A DNA stretch of 64,000 nucleotides from CAZOZZ01 sp965247425 (GCA_965247425.1 OZ252023.1:2108001-2172000), one strand, 5' to 3'. Counted from the first letter of the stretch, positions 1 through 8,911 are shown. The notes: generated from the sequence alone by a model not told the origin. Numbers and translations are program-made.

Positions 1-18
1 GCGGAGCGTAACTCGTCG

Positions 19-1479
19 ATGAAAACCTTCGCGGCGGCCGAGGGGATGGAGCTCACGGTTGAGGGGCAGGGATCGCAGCACGCCATTGCCGGCGACTCGG
101 CACTGCGTCAACGATCCATCCTCGGTGAGCGTGTGCTGGTCATCAGCCCGAACGAGCATGACTTCACCCTTATCGAACACATGCTCATCGAGGATGGATT
201 GATCCTCATGCCCGTTGCCGACCCGGAGGGTGTCGAGAAGAGGGCGGCGGAATTCTCTCCTGATCTGGTCATCCTCGACTCGTCCCTGAGCGTCACAAAC
301 GGGCGGCAGGTGGTCCAGCAACTGCGCGACGCAACCGGTGAGCCGGCATTGCCAATCATCCTCCTGACCGACGGTCGCCACGAGATTCCGGACGGCGAAG
401 CGGCCCAGGGGGAGGCGACCGATTACCTGGAACGCCCGTTTAGCCCCCCGATGCTCCGGTCGCGCGTCCGCGCCTGGCTGGCGCGTACACTCTCCGCCAA
501 AGTCCAACAGAAACAAGCCAGAGTCGAGCCCGTCGAAACAGACGAACCGTTCGACGGCACCATGGGATCCTCCGATTCCAGGCACGCAGAGGCATTGTCG
601 AAGACCAAGCTTTTCCGGCACCTGGAAACGGACAAGCTCCAGGGGCTGGTGACCAGCGCGAGCGAGCAGGTATTTCCGCCGGGGTTTTCGATCCTCCGTG
701 AGGGAGAGACCGGGACAAGCGTGTACATCATCCTCTCTGGCAGGGTCCGCGTCATGGAGACCGTACCCGACGGGCCCACCGACATGTTTCTCGGGGAGAT
801 GGGGCCTGGAGAACTTTTTGGAGAAGTGGGGTTTCTCCGCGAAACCCCACGCTCGGCAACGGTTCTGACGCTCGAACGGACCCGCTGCCTGGTGTTGTCA
901 CAAGAGGAATTTCTAGAGACCCTCAACTCTTCACCGGCCTTGTGCATCGCCCTGCTTCGCGTCATGGCGGGACGCCTGGCCGATGCCGACCGGCTCCTGG
1001 CTCGATACGCGCCGGATCCCCTGACGGGCCTGCCCGGCAGGCGTGCTTTCCATGATCTCTATTTCAGGTTGGCTGCGGGGGCCAGGCAACGGGACAACAG
1101 CGTCATACTGATCCTCATGGATGTCCATAACCTTCGTTCGATCAACACCGAGTTCGGATACGCAATTGGGGACGACGTTCTGAAAACGATGGCGGAGTCT
1201 CTAATGGAATCCTCCCGAGCCACCGACCTGGTCGCGCGCTACGGAAGCGACGAATTTGCTATCTTGCTCATCGATGCCGAAGCGTCCGACCGCGACATCA
1301 TCGTAGAACGCGTCAATGAGAAGCTAGGGCAACTTGTGACCCGCCGATCTCTGCCGGTGGCCGTCCACTACGACATTGGAATGGCGGTAGCAGACGAGGC
1401 GCCCGAAAGCGTCGAGGTCCTGCTGCGGGCGGCGGATCGTGAGGTCCAGAAGCTGAAGAAGTCCAAGACCGCCGGGTGA
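19..1479 (+). CDS. Receiver / cyclic-nucleotide-binding / GGDEF signalling protein
   Basis: Predicted cytoplasmic signalling protein of 486 residues with three modules. Residues about 37-155 resemble a response-regulator receiver; a candidate phospho-acceptor Asp lies at residue 87 (VILDSS), but the usual N-terminal acidic pair is replaced by SPNEHD and the conserved Lys by Arg (ERPF). Residues about 195-330 match a cyclic-nucleotide-binding domain, with the phosphate-cassette pattern GELFGEVGFL...RSATV. Residues about 335-480 form a GGDEF domain whose signature is GSDEF (409-413); catalytic activity as a diguanylate cyclase is therefore uncertain. The reading frame is open to the window edge, so the true start may be upstream. 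No DNA-binding domain is visible, so output would be through cyclic-di-GMP or protein contacts. Confidence 0.85.
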   Translation: MKTFAAAEGMELTVEGQGSQHAIAGDSALRQRSILGERVLVISPNEHDFTLIEHMLIEDGLILMPVADPEGVEKRAAEFSPDLVILDSSLSVTNGRQVVQQLRDATGEPALPIILLTDGRHEIPDGEAAQGEATDYLERPFSPPMLRSRVRAWLARTLSAKVQQKQARVEPVETDEPFDGTMGSSDSRHAEALSKTKLFRHLETDKLQGLVTSASEQVFPPGFSILREGETGTSVYIILSGRVRVMETVPDGPTDMFLGEMGPGELFGEVGFLRETPRSATVLTLERTRCLVLSQEEFLETLNSSPALCIALLRVMAGRLADADRLLARYAPDPLTGLPGRRAFHDLYFRLAAGARQRDNSVILILMDVHNLRSINTEFGYAIGDDVLKTMAESLMESSRATDLVARYGSDEFAILLIDAEASDRDIIVERVNEKLGQLVTRRSLPVAVHYDIGMAVADEAPESVEVLLRAADREVQKLKKSKTAG

Positions 1480-1545
1480 CGCAGTCCTTCCCTGAACCCG
1501 GCCTCCTGAATGACAGCTGCCGACCTGCGAGCACGCCTGATGCAC

Positions 1546-1551
1546 TATACT
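1546..1551 (+). promoter_or_regulatory. -10 box TATACT, leaderless promoter of EcsC-like gene
   Basis: TATACT lies exactly 6 nt before the ATG at 1558, so transcription would start at or next to the initiation codon. There is no Shine-Dalgarno sequence. The -35 region is weak. The same spacing recurs at 12989, 27573, 34284 and 34340. Confidence 0.55.
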
Positions 1552-1557
1552 TAAAGC

Positions 1558-2517
1558 ATGAGTTCCACAACGAGCCTCTTCACCGAATACGAAGCTGGCG
1601 TCCTGGCCGAGATCGCGCTCCACCAGGTCCGTCCGAACGCAGTTGAAAGGCTACTGGAAGGACTTGGACGGCCGGTAGGGAGCCTGCTCAAGGCCGGGCG
1701 GGAATCGAACAATCGGCTGATCCGGAGCGTGTCCGATCGCGTAGAGGGGCTGATTGAGGAAAGCATCGTCGGAACGATCAAGATCGGCCGTCGTTTGACG
1801 GCCGAGGAGCCCGTTATCACGGCCTTCCGGCGACGGGGCTATGAGCTCGAGGACATTTCCGGCGCCCGTAGGCTCCCCCTCGAAGACCTGGACCGCGTTG
1901 CGGATTCGTTCCACGTCGGCAGTGCCGTCCTCCTCGGAACAGAAGGCGCCGCGCTGGGAGCCGCAACGACGATCGCATATTCACTGCCGGGCACACAGGT
2001 GCTCGTCCCCTCCCTGATCTTCGCCGACGTGTCGTCGTCATTGACACTCTTATCCCGACATGCGTGCAAGATCGGAGGTGCGTACGGATTTTCTCCCGGG
2101 GTTCCGGAAACCCTGCCTCACATCGTGGCCGCGATGGCGCCCCCGACCCGAACCAACGATGAAGGCTATCTGGCATTGAAGACCGTCGTCGCCGGTTCGA
2201 TCCGGGAGGCGAGCCAGTTTCTCTCACGCTCCGGAGTCGTCGCGATGGATCGACACATTCTGGAACGAGAAGCGCCCCAACTGATCCGCCTCATCGCGTA
2301 TGTCGCCGAGCGCCTTGGCGTCGTCGTGACCCAGAAAAATCTGAGCATTCTCGTTCCTGTCGCCGGCGCCGTTCTCAACGCCAGCGTTAACGTGGCATTC
2401 CAGCAGGTGGGCCACCTGACCGCGAAGGATTACTTTCGAAGGCTGATTCTCGACGAACGATATGGATCGGGTCTCATAGAGGACGCCCTTCAGCAGGAAC
2501 TTTCCCGTTTGAAGTGA
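1558..2517 (+). CDS. EcsC family protein
   Basis: Protein of 319 residues similar to the EcsC family, named after a Bacillus subtilis protein encoded beside an ABC transporter; the biochemical role of the family is unknown. The centre (about 120-170) and the C-terminal third are rich in Gly/Ala-containing hydrophobic helices, and the C-terminal block around LVPVAGAVLNASVNVAF followed by a charged tail is typical of the family. No signal peptide is visible. It stands alone between the signalling gene and the peptide transporter, each with its own apparent start signals. The ATG is supported by a -10 box 6 nt upstream, which implies a leaderless message. Family assignment is from pattern recognition. 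Confidence 0.7.
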   Translation: MSSTTSLFTEYEAGVLAEIALHQVRPNAVERLLEGLGRPVGSLLKAGRESNNRLIRSVSDRVEGLIEESIVGTIKIGRRLTAEEPVITAFRRRGYELEDISGARRLPLEDLDRVADSFHVGSAVLLGTEGAALGAATTIAYSLPGTQVLVPSLIFADVSSSLTLLSRHACKIGGAYGFSPGVPETLPHIVAAMAPPTRTNDEGYLALKTVVAGSIREASQFLSRSGVVAMDRHILEREAPQLIRLIAYVAERLGVVVTQKNLSILVPVAGAVLNASVNVAFQQVGHLTAKDYFRRLILDERYGSGLIEDALQQELSRLK

Positions 2518-2623
2518 TCTTGCGGCAGATTCCTGCGGACTACTGACACCAACTTTCCCCGTTCACATCCAACGAACTTCGACTATCCTATTGGCCTTGA
2601 GGAGGGCCTTAGGAGGAGTGTCG

Positions 2624-4564
2624 ATGCCGAATCCGTCCGATCGAGTGGAGCACAAGCCCTATGTTCCCGCCTCGACCGTGCTGCCCGAAATTACCGTCAA
2701 GTCGATCGGACTGAGCATCGTGCTGGCAGTCGTCCTCGGTGGCGCCAACACGTACCTGGGGTTGTTTGCGGGAATGACCGTGTCGGCATCGATTCCTGCC
2801 GCCGTCATTTCAATGGCCATCCTCCGGCTCTTCAAAACATCGAACATCCTGGAGAACAACATCGTCCAGACCGCGGCATCGGCCGGCGAGAGCGTCTCGG
2901 CGGGAGTCATTTTCACGATACCGGCGCTGGTCATCCTGGGTACCTGGAGCAGGTTCAATTACTGGGAGACCACGATGATCGCGGGGTTTGGTGGAATCCT
3001 GGGTGTCCTCTTCACGATACCTCTCCGTCGTGCGCTCGTGATCGAAAACCCCCTCCAGTTTCCCGAGGGAGTCGCTACCGCGGAAGTCCTGAAGGTCGGA
3101 GAATCCGGTGGATCGGGGATCCGTTACGTTGTCTCCTCCGCCTTGATTGGAGCGATCTTCAAGCTCGGAGAGACGGGCTTTCGCCTCTGGGGTGGAGTTG
3201 TCGAGATGGCCACCTACGCGGGCGGTACGATCGCCTATGTGGGAAGCAATCTCTCTCCAGCCCTCATCGGGGTGGGGTACATCGTCGGCTTGAACATCGC
3301 TGTCCTGGTGTTCATCGGTGGAGCATTGAACTGGTTCGTGGCGATACCGATCGTGGCGGCCATCCAGGGGATCTCTCTCGACCAGCCGGCGGTCGAGGCT
3401 GCCGGAACGATCTGGTCGACCCAGACGCGTTACCTGGGTGTTGGCGCGATGGTGATTGGAGGATTGTGGGCGCTGGTCCGCCTACGTTCAAGTCTGGTTC
3501 AGGGAATTCGCTCTGGAGCAGAAGCGTACCGGAGGTCGCGTGAAGGCGGTTTGAGCAGTACGCTCCGCACGGAACGAGACGTACCGATGCAGTGGATTGG
3601 AGGAGCTCTGGCCCTGTCGGTGATACCGCTCTACTTCATATTCGAGCACATCACGGGGCGTCCCGGAATTTCCGCCATCATGGCCGTCATCATGCTCGTG
3701 GCCGGATTTCTCTTTTCCGCCGTCGCCGCTTACATGGCCGGACTGGTCGGATCGTCAAACAATCCGATTTCGGGAGTGACGATCGCCACAATCCTCAGCT
3801 CCTCTCTGCTGCTCCTGGTGTTTCTGGGAGCGGACAGCCCGATCGGGCCAGCGTCGGCGATTCTGATCGGATCGGTCGTCTGTTGTGCTGCTGCGATGGC
3901 CGGAGACAACCTGCAGGATCTGAAGGCCGGGCACATCGTGGGAGCCACGCCGTATAAACAGCAGATCGTTCAGGGCATCGGCGTTATTTCAGCAGCCCTG
4001 GTCATCGCGCCAACGTTGTCGTTGCTCATGGAGGCCTATGGCATCGGTGTGCCGACCGAGACACACCCGAACCCTCTCGCCGCACCACAAGCCACACTGA
4101 TGGCGTCGGTAGCCCGTGGGGTGTTCGAGGGAGGCCTGCCGATAGGAATGGTAGGAATCGGCATGGCCATCGCCGTCGCCGTCATCGGGCTGGATCTGTA
4201 CCTTGAGAGTCGCCAGAGCCAGTTCCGCACGCCGGTCCTGGCGTTAGCTGTCGGGATTTACCTCCCCCTGGAATTGTCGGTTCCAATCTTCATAGGTGGA
4301 CTGATCGCGCACAGCGTGCGCCGGGGGTCGGCTCAGGCCGCCCGCACGGGAGAGTCGGTCGGAGACAACGGCTTGCTGTTTGCAGCAGGCCTTATCACCG
4401 GTGAAGCACTGGTTGGTATCGGTATGGCGATACCAATCGTGGTCTACGGTCGGGCCGATATCCTGGCCTTCTGGGGCGTCTACGATGGAAACTTGCCGGG
4501 CATCGCGCTGCTCGCTCTGGTTGCCTTCCTGCTATATCGAGCCGGTGTTGCGCGAAACGAGTGA
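2624..4564 (+). CDS. OPT family oligopeptide transporter
   Basis: Polytopic inner-membrane protein of 646 residues with about 14-16 hydrophobic segments, matching bacterial members of the oligopeptide transporter (OPT) family, which import peptides or related compounds with protons. Visible family features are the N-terminal EITVKSIGLSIVLAVVLGGANTYLGLFAG region, an ENNIVQTAASAGES motif just after it, and SSNNPISGVTIATI in the middle. I chose the ATG at 2624 over a TTG at 2591 because a strong ribosome site AGGAGGAG (2611-2618) precedes it by 5 nt. It converges on the diaminopimelate operon, from which it is separated by a palindromic repeat. Substrate cannot be told from sequence. Confidence 0.9.
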   Translation: MPNPSDRVEHKPYVPASTVLPEITVKSIGLSIVLAVVLGGANTYLGLFAGMTVSASIPAAVISMAILRLFKTSNILENNIVQTAASAGESVSAGVIFTIPALVILGTWSRFNYWETTMIAGFGGILGVLFTIPLRRALVIENPLQFPEGVATAEVLKVGESGGSGIRYVVSSALIGAIFKLGETGFRLWGGVVEMATYAGGTIAYVGSNLSPALIGVGYIVGLNIAVLVFIGGALNWFVAIPIVAAIQGISLDQPAVEAAGTIWSTQTRYLGVGAMVIGGLWALVRLRSSLVQGIRSGAEAYRRSREGGLSSTLRTERDVPMQWIGGALALSVIPLYFIFEHITGRPGISAIMAVIMLVAGFLFSAVAAYMAGLVGSSNNPISGVTIATILSSSLLLLVFLGADSPIGPASAILIGSVVCCAAAMAGDNLQDLKAGHIVGATPYKQQIVQGIGVISAALVIAPTLSLLMEAYGIGVPTETHPNPLAAPQATLMASVARGVFEGGLPIGMVGIGMAIAVAVIGLDLYLESRQSQFRTPVLALAVGIYLPLELSVPIFIGGLIAHSVRRGSAQAARTGESVGDNGLLFAAGLITGEALVGIGMAIPIVVYGRADILAFWGVYDGNLPGIALLALVAFLLYRAGVARNE

Positions 4565-4590
4565 CGCTGGAGCCGCCACGTTTCCATTAG

Positions 4591-4755
4591 CGTGTCGGGG
4601 CGTCCCTCCGTGGGCGCCCGCGTGTTTTCGACCCAGCTCGTGTCTCTGAGGCCAGCAGGGCTATTGCACAAATTCGAATAGCTCGTCGGGTGGCGAGGGG
4701 GTTGACCGGGACGTTTCTCGGTCCCGCGGGTGGCCAGGGACGGCCACCCCGACAC
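4591..4755. repeat. Palindromic repeat family E, copy 1
   Basis: Intergenic element flanked by TTAG (4587-4590) and CTAG (4755-4758). Its ends are inverted versions of a G-rich sequence starting GTGTCGGGG; the right half carries its own hairpin (GGTGGCC...GGCCACC type). A second copy lies at 50640-50726. It occupies the gap between the convergent OPT and dapD genes and could form a transcript-ending structure. Confidence 0.6.
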
Positions 4756-4779
4756 TAGATCCTGCTCTTTTTTCTCAGG

Positions 4780-5607
4780 TCAACGCAGGGCTTCTTCAAG
4801 GAGGACGGAGGCGTCCGTTTTTTCGTCCCGATACTTCACAATAACAGGCGCGTAGAGGCTCAGACCGTGCCCTTCGGCAAACGCGCCTCCGGCGGGTCTC
4901 GAACCGGGAACGACGACCGCTCCAGCGGGAATCGTGAGCGGGCGATCGCCGGACTTCCGATAGATCGTCTCACGGACCGTGTCATAGACGGCGACCGCAC
5001 CGGTCAGCAGGACGCCGGGAGCGAGCACGGCACGTTCGGAAACGATGACACCTTCGTATACGCCACAATTGCCGCCGACAAACACATCGTCCTCGACGAT
5101 CACCGGAAGAGCGCCAGGGGGTTCGAGGACACCGCCGATCTGCGCCGCCGCGGATAGGTGCACCCGCTTTCCCACCTGGGCGCAGGAACCGACCAACGCG
5201 TGGGAGTCGATCATCGTTCCGTCGTCGACCCAGGCTCCGATATTGATGAACATCGGGGGCATGCAAATCACCTCGGACCCCACATAGGCGCCGTCCCGGA
5301 TGCTGGACCCACCAGGAACGACACGAAGATTGCCACTGGCCTTGCCGCGCATCGGCAGGGTGTCTTTGTCACGAAAGTAAAAGTCTTCGGAAAGGGGACG
5401 GTCGCGGCTCTCTCCCAGTCGGAACGCCAGAAGGATTCCCTGTTTCACCCATGCGTTCGCCTGCCAGATGCCGTCGATCCGTTCGGCGGCGCGATGTTCG
5501 CCGCGGTTGAGACCGTCACGAAACCGACGCACCAGATCCAGCCCATCCCGTCGCGCTTCTTCGACGGGAACAGTCAGCAGACGGGCAATCTCATTTTGCA
5601 TTTCCAT
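4780..5607 (-). CDS. dapD: Tetrahydrodipicolinate N-succinyltransferase
   Basis: Transfers a succinyl group from succinyl-CoA to tetrahydrodipicolinate in the succinylase branch of lysine/meso-diaminopimelate synthesis, in the cytoplasm. The 275 residues match the usual length of DapD. The second half shows left-handed beta-helix hexapeptide repeats (GSEVICMPPMFINIGAWVDD, GTMIDSHALVGSCAQVG, VFVGGNCGVYEGVIV). The start was set at the ATG at 5607 (MEMQNEIARLL), which overlaps the end of dapA by 17 nt, indicating coupling in the dapE-dapB-dapA-dapD operon; a longer reading frame upstream is only dapA in another frame. The presence of dapD together with a dapE homologue says this organism uses succinylated intermediates. 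Confidence 0.93.
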   Translation of the reverse strand: MEMQNEIARLLTVPVEEARRDGLDLVRRFRDGLNRGEHRAAERIDGIWQANAWVKQGILLAFRLGESRDRPLSEDFYFRDKDTLPMRGKASGNLRVVPGGSSIRDGAYVGSEVICMPPMFINIGAWVDDGTMIDSHALVGSCAQVGKRVHLSAAAQIGGVLEPPGALPVIVEDDVFVGGNCGVYEGVIVSERAVLAPGVLLTGAVAVYDTVRETIYRKSGDRPLTIPAGAVVVPGSRPAGGAFAEGHGLSLYAPVIVKYRDEKTDASVLLEEALR

Positions 5608-6511
5608 GACCGACCTCCGCTGGCGTGAGGAGTCCCATCTCGTGTGCAATCCCCCGCAGTGTTTCCCGGTTGTCCGAAGAGGGAGGCACCAGTGGAAGCC
5701 GATAGTTCTCATCGATGAGCCCCATCATCGCCAGGACGGCCTTAACCGGAATCGGATTGGACTCGATAAAATTCGCATTCATCAGTGGCAGGATCTGGTA
5801 ATGCAGTTCCCTGGCCCGATCCCATCTACCTTCCATCGCGGCATCGACCATTTCCCGCATCGTCCGGGGAACTTCGTTGGCCACAACCGACACGACACCA
5901 TCCCCGCCCAGAGCGATGACCGCCAACGCGGCCCAATCGTCACCGGAAAGCACATGGAAACCTTCGGGACGGTTGCGGATGATCTCCATCACCTGGCCGA
6001 AATCTCCCGAGGCCTCCTTTACCGCAACGATCCCCGGGACCTCTGCCAGACGCAGCATCGTCGAGGCATCGATGTTGCTGCCGGTGCGGCTTGGGACATT
6101 GTAGACGAGAAGGGGGATGTCGGCGGCTTCGGCGATGGCCTTGAAGTGCTCGAAAAAACCAGACTGCGTGGGCTTGTTGTAGTACGGACCCACCGAGAGG
6201 ACCCCGTCCGCGCCCAGTTCCCCGGCCCGAACGGCGGCCCTGACGGCCCGCTCGGTCGAGTTGTTCCCTGCGCCCACGATCACCGGCAGGCGACCCTCCA
6301 CCCGTTCGATAACGACGCTGAGAACCCGTTCGTACTCCACAGTTTCGAGCGTGGCACCTTCCCCGGTTGTCCCGCAAGGCAGGATCATGTCGATGCCGGC
6401 ATCAATCTGGAAATCAACCAACCGGGCCAGGGATTTTTCGTCGACCGCACCGTCCGGACCGAACGGGGTGACGATCGCCGTTCCTGTACCCTGGAATCTT
6501 TGCTTCGTCAT
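5591..6511 (-). CDS. dapA: 4-hydroxy-tetrahydrodipicolinate synthase
   Basis: Condenses pyruvate with aspartate semialdehyde, the first committed step of lysine and diaminopimelate synthesis. The 306-residue TIM-barrel protein keeps the catalytic features: pyruvate-binding Lys165 (IVAVKEASGD), Tyr137 (YNVPSRTG) with Arg142, and the GTTGEGATL loop at 47-55. It overlaps dapD downstream by 17 nt. Upstream, dapB is about 200 bp away because a repeat element (6529-6691) sits between them; whether transcription passes through it is not known. The repeat ends 17 nt before the ATG, so it may influence the dapA leader. Confidence 0.95.
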   Translation of the reverse strand: MTKQRFQGTGTAIVTPFGPDGAVDEKSLARLVDFQIDAGIDMILPCGTTGEGATLETVEYERVLSVVIERVEGRLPVIVGAGNNSTERAVRAAVRAGELGADGVLSVGPYYNKPTQSGFFEHFKAIAEAADIPLLVYNVPSRTGSNIDASTMLRLAEVPGIVAVKEASGDFGQVMEIIRNRPEGFHVLSGDDWAALAVIALGGDGVVSVVANEVPRTMREMVDAAMEGRWDRARELHYQILPLMNANFIESNPIPVKAVLAMMGLIDENYRLPLVPPSSDNRETLRGIAHEMGLLTPAEVGHGNAK

Positions 6512-6528
6512 TCTGATCTCCGGGTCGT

Positions 6529-6691
6529 TAGGAGCCTGCGCGGCAGAAGGAATCTACTGCGAAAGCGGTATAATCGGTCCAGATTTCCCCGATTTTTCGT
6601 TGAATAGAACCACTATTCGCCTCAAAATCGGGAAAATCTGACCTCGATTCTCCACTTTCTCGCTACGATCCCTTCTGCCGCGCAGGTTCCT
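6529..6691. repeat. Repeat family A, copy 1 (163 bp, MITE-like)
   Basis: Element with about 20-bp inverted ends (AGGAGCCTGCGCGGCAGAAG and a near match), lying between dapB and dapA and beginning at TTAG. The interior is AT-richer than its surroundings and contains no coding capacity. Read on the minus strand it is nearly identical to the copy at 59269-59453 except for about 24 bp missing from the interior. This is a non-autonomous mobile or structured repeat. Confidence 0.8.
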
Positions 6692-6718
6692 CGCCCCATT
6701 ATCCTCGATCGGCCCCCT

Positions 6719-7429
6719 CTACAGGTCCACGTCGTCCATGGTGTAGACACCCTTCTTCCCGATCACCCATCGAGCCGCCTTGAGCGCGCCGATCGCAAAG
6801 CCGGCCCGATTCTTCGAGGCATGACGTAGTTCGATAATGTCGGCAGGAGAGTCGAAGCCGACCGTGTGAGAACCCGGCACGGTACCCGCGCGGAGCGAGG
6901 AGAGTTGCAGAGAATCGGGAGAAATGCCGCCTGCGGGGGAACCGGTGTGGGTCTGTTTCTTGCGGTCCACCTGTTCCAGCAGAATATCTCCCAGGCGCAG
7001 CGCAGTCCCGCTGGGACTGTCCACCTTATCGCTGTTGTGATGCTCCTGAACGTAAACATCGTACTCCGGTGCTCCGTTCATCAGGGCTCCCATCTGCTTC
7101 ACAGCCCGGAAAAAGATGTTCATCCCAACGGAGAAATTGTGCGCGTACAGCATGGCGGAGTCGCCGAACAAACCCCGAACCTGATCGAGGTGCTGGTACC
7201 ATCCGGTCGTTCCCACAACGATATCGATTCCCGATTCCGCAGCCAGCTCCATGTGCTCGATGACCGCTGCGGGTGTCGAAAAGTCGATACATATCTCGGC
7301 CCGGACCAGCGCCCTCCTACTGGCCGGGCTCGAAGAATCGAAGCAGGCGACAACGGTATCACCCGACTCGCTTGCGGCCCGTTCCACCTCGCGGCCCATC
7401 TTTCCGAACCCGATCAGAGCAATGTTCAT
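6719..7429 (-). CDS. dapB: 4-hydroxy-tetrahydrodipicolinate reductase
   Basis: Reduces the DapA product to tetrahydrodipicolinate with NAD(P)H. The 236 residues begin MNIALIGFGKMGREV, a Rossmann dinucleotide-binding GxGxMG motif. The centre has VGTTGW and the substrate-binding block EHHNSDKVDSPSGTALRLG (the usual E-x-H-H-x-x-K-x-D-x-PSGTA motif), which contains the catalytic His and Lys. I preferred the ATG at 7429 because the 11 codons before it are not part of the conserved protein. It follows dapE by 38 bp and is second in the diaminopimelate operon. At 236 residues it is somewhat shorter than the E. coli protein, as in many other phyla. Confidence 0.93.
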   Translation of the reverse strand: MNIALIGFGKMGREVERAASESGDTVVACFDSSSPASRRALVRAEICIDFSTPAAVIEHMELAAESGIDIVVGTTGWYQHLDQVRGLFGDSAMLYAHNFSVGMNIFFRAVKQMGALMNGAPEYDVYVQEHHNSDKVDSPSGTALRLGDILLEQVDRKKQTHTGSPAGGISPDSLQLSSLRAGTVPGSHTVGFDSPADIIELRHASKNRAGFAIGALKAARWVIGKKGVYTMDDVDL

Positions 7430-7467
7430 CTTTGTAATGCGGCCATGTGTGTACCGCGGCAAATCGG

Positions 7468-8466
7468 CTACAGCACTAGTTGACGTACGAGCCTGTCGTA
7501 AAGGTCAATCCCATCCAGCAAATCCTGTCTGTCGATCTTTTCGTTCACCGTGTGCGCGTCCAGTATGGAGCCCGGACCGACCAGGATCGCTTTACCCAGA
7601 TTCCCAAGATACGGGACGTCGCTTCCGAACGAAACAACGGTCTCGGCGAACCCCTTCTCCACGTGCATGAACTGCGGGTCCGCCGCGCTGCGGATGTCGA
7701 TTTCCGCTCGCCCGGCCACGACCGATCGAAATCGCCTCTCCGCGGCTTTCTTATCCTCGACCGTGCGCAACATGACCGAAGCCGTTGCTTCGGCGGCCAG
7801 TATATTGGCCCTTTCGCCGGCGCGTAACACACCAGCGTTGAACGTTCCGTCTCCCAGAGTCGGATCCACTCCCCAATCGGCGCCGATGCAATCGGCCAGT
7901 ACATGAATCAAGGGATCGGTCGCCGCAACTCCCATTGACGGATAGCCGGAATGAGCCGCTTTTCCGACAACTTTAAGGTCCGCCAGCAGCGTGCCTTTCT
8001 GCGCGCGCGCGAGTTTGTTTTCCGTCGGCTCCCCTACAATCACGTAGCGACTTCCCCACTCTCGGGTGTTTGCCGCCTTGGCTCCATCCCCCCCGGTTTC
8101 CTCACCGACCACAAAGAGGTAAGCGAAGTTCGAAATTCCATCCCTCCGCAGACGCTTACCCGCTTCCAGCATCGCTGCGATGATGCCCTTCGTGTCGCAG
8201 GCGCCGCGTCCATACAGAGACTTCTCGTCTTCGGAAACGGGTAAATCGGGAGGCACCGTGTCGATGTGAGTACAGAAAACGATGTCCGGATTCCCTTCGA
8301 AGGCGAGGACATTCGACCGGTCGCCCGACACCGGCTGCGTCTCGACGCGATAGCCGGCCGAATCCAGGAACGATGCCAGAAAGCGGCCCACCTCTCCCTC
8401 GTTACCGGTTACCGACGGAATGGACATCAACCGTTTCGTCAACTCAAATGGGCTCATCTCATTCAT
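7468..8466 (-). CDS. dapE: M20 family peptidase, probable succinyl-diaminopimelate desuccinylase
   Basis: Zinc hydrolase of the M20 family, 332 residues. Metal-ligand motifs are visible: CTHIDTVPP (HxD), GRGACDTKG (second Asp) and VVGEETGGDG (EE). The dimerisation-domain motif KAAHSGYPSMG follows. Position at the head of a dapE-dapB-dapA-dapD operon argues that it removes succinate from N-succinyl-LL-diaminopimelate. It is shorter than the E. coli enzyme (about 375), closer to the actinobacterial-type form, so a related amidohydrolase activity such as N-acetyl-lysine or acetylornithine deacylation is possible. The start may be 8466 or the in-frame ATG at 8457. A TATAAT box on the minus strand (8513-8508) would give a leader of about 35 nt. 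Confidence 0.8.
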   Translation of the reverse strand: MNEMSPFELTKRLMSIPSVTGNEGEVGRFLASFLDSAGYRVETQPVSGDRSNVLAFEGNPDIVFCTHIDTVPPDLPVSEDEKSLYGRGACDTKGIIAAMLEAGKRLRRDGISNFAYLFVVGEETGGDGAKAANTREWGSRYVIVGEPTENKLARAQKGTLLADLKVVGKAAHSGYPSMGVAATDPLIHVLADCIGADWGVDPTLGDGTFNAGVLRAGERANILAAEATASVMLRTVEDKKAAERRFRSVVAGRAEIDIRSAADPQFMHVEKGFAETVVSFGSDVPYLGNLGKAILVGPGSILDAHTVNEKIDRQDLLDGIDLYDRLVRQLVL

Positions 8467-8526
8467 GTGGCGTCCGCAAGTCTGCCGTTTCCAAGAATAG
8501 AAGGCTCATTATAGATCGGTATCGAC

Positions 8527-8532
8527 TAAAAT
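8527..8532 (+). promoter_or_regulatory. -10-like box TAAAAT before cyaY
   Basis: TAAAAT ends 7 nt before the ATG at 8540 and no Shine-Dalgarno sequence is present, consistent with a leaderless or nearly leaderless message. Weaker than the other examples. A short inverted repeat (GGCTCA / TGAGCC, 8503-8538) spans the same site and could bind a regulator. Confidence 0.35.
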
Positions 8533-8539
8533 CTGAGCC

Positions 8540-8875
8540 ATGATCAGCGATTCCGACTTCAAGACCGCCGCCGAAGAAACTCTGGATGCCCTGAACCGGG
8601 CGATGGACATCGTCACAGAGGAACACGACGTCGAGGTCCTTTATCAAAGCGGGGTGCTCTCGGTGGAGATCGAGGAGCCCAAGCCCTCAAAAATCGTGAT
8701 CACGCCGAACAGCGCGGCCGGTCAGATCTGGATCTCGGCCCAGTGGACCAGCTTCAAACTCGACTGGTCCGACCAGAAGCGTGCCTTCGTCTACCCTCCG
8801 ACCGGTGAGAGTATCCACATCCTCGTGGGCCGTCTGACGGGGGAAGAACTGGGGGTCTCTCCAATAAATTTATGA
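8540..8875 (+). CDS. cyaY: Frataxin-like iron donor protein
   Basis: Small cytoplasmic protein of 111 residues matching the CyaY/frataxin family, which binds iron and modulates iron-sulphur cluster assembly. The family pattern is clear: an acidic N-terminal helix (SDSDFKTAAEETLDAL), then beta strands with GVLSVEIEEPKPSKIVITPN and the conserved QIWISAQWTSFKLDW, followed by the C-terminal helix. Its start is divergent from dapE. It is followed after 36 bp by a frameshifted VOC gene. Iron handling is a minor theme in this window, since a Fur-rubrerythrin fusion is encoded at 57260-58204, but the two loci are far apart. Confidence 0.88.
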   Translation: MISDSDFKTAAEETLDALNRAMDIVTEEHDVEVLYQSGVLSVEIEEPKPSKIVITPNSAAGQIWISAQWTSFKLDWSDQKRAFVYPPTGESIHILVGRLTGEELGVSPINL

Positions 8876-8911
8876 GTCGCCCGGTCCGGCCACGGACCAC
8901 CCACCAAACCC

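Noticed and set aside
5468..6607. Long plus-strand reading frame of 379 codons across dapA and its repeat
   Set aside because: It is antisense to a clear dapA with catalytic residues in place and has no family resemblance; a product of third-position GC bias.
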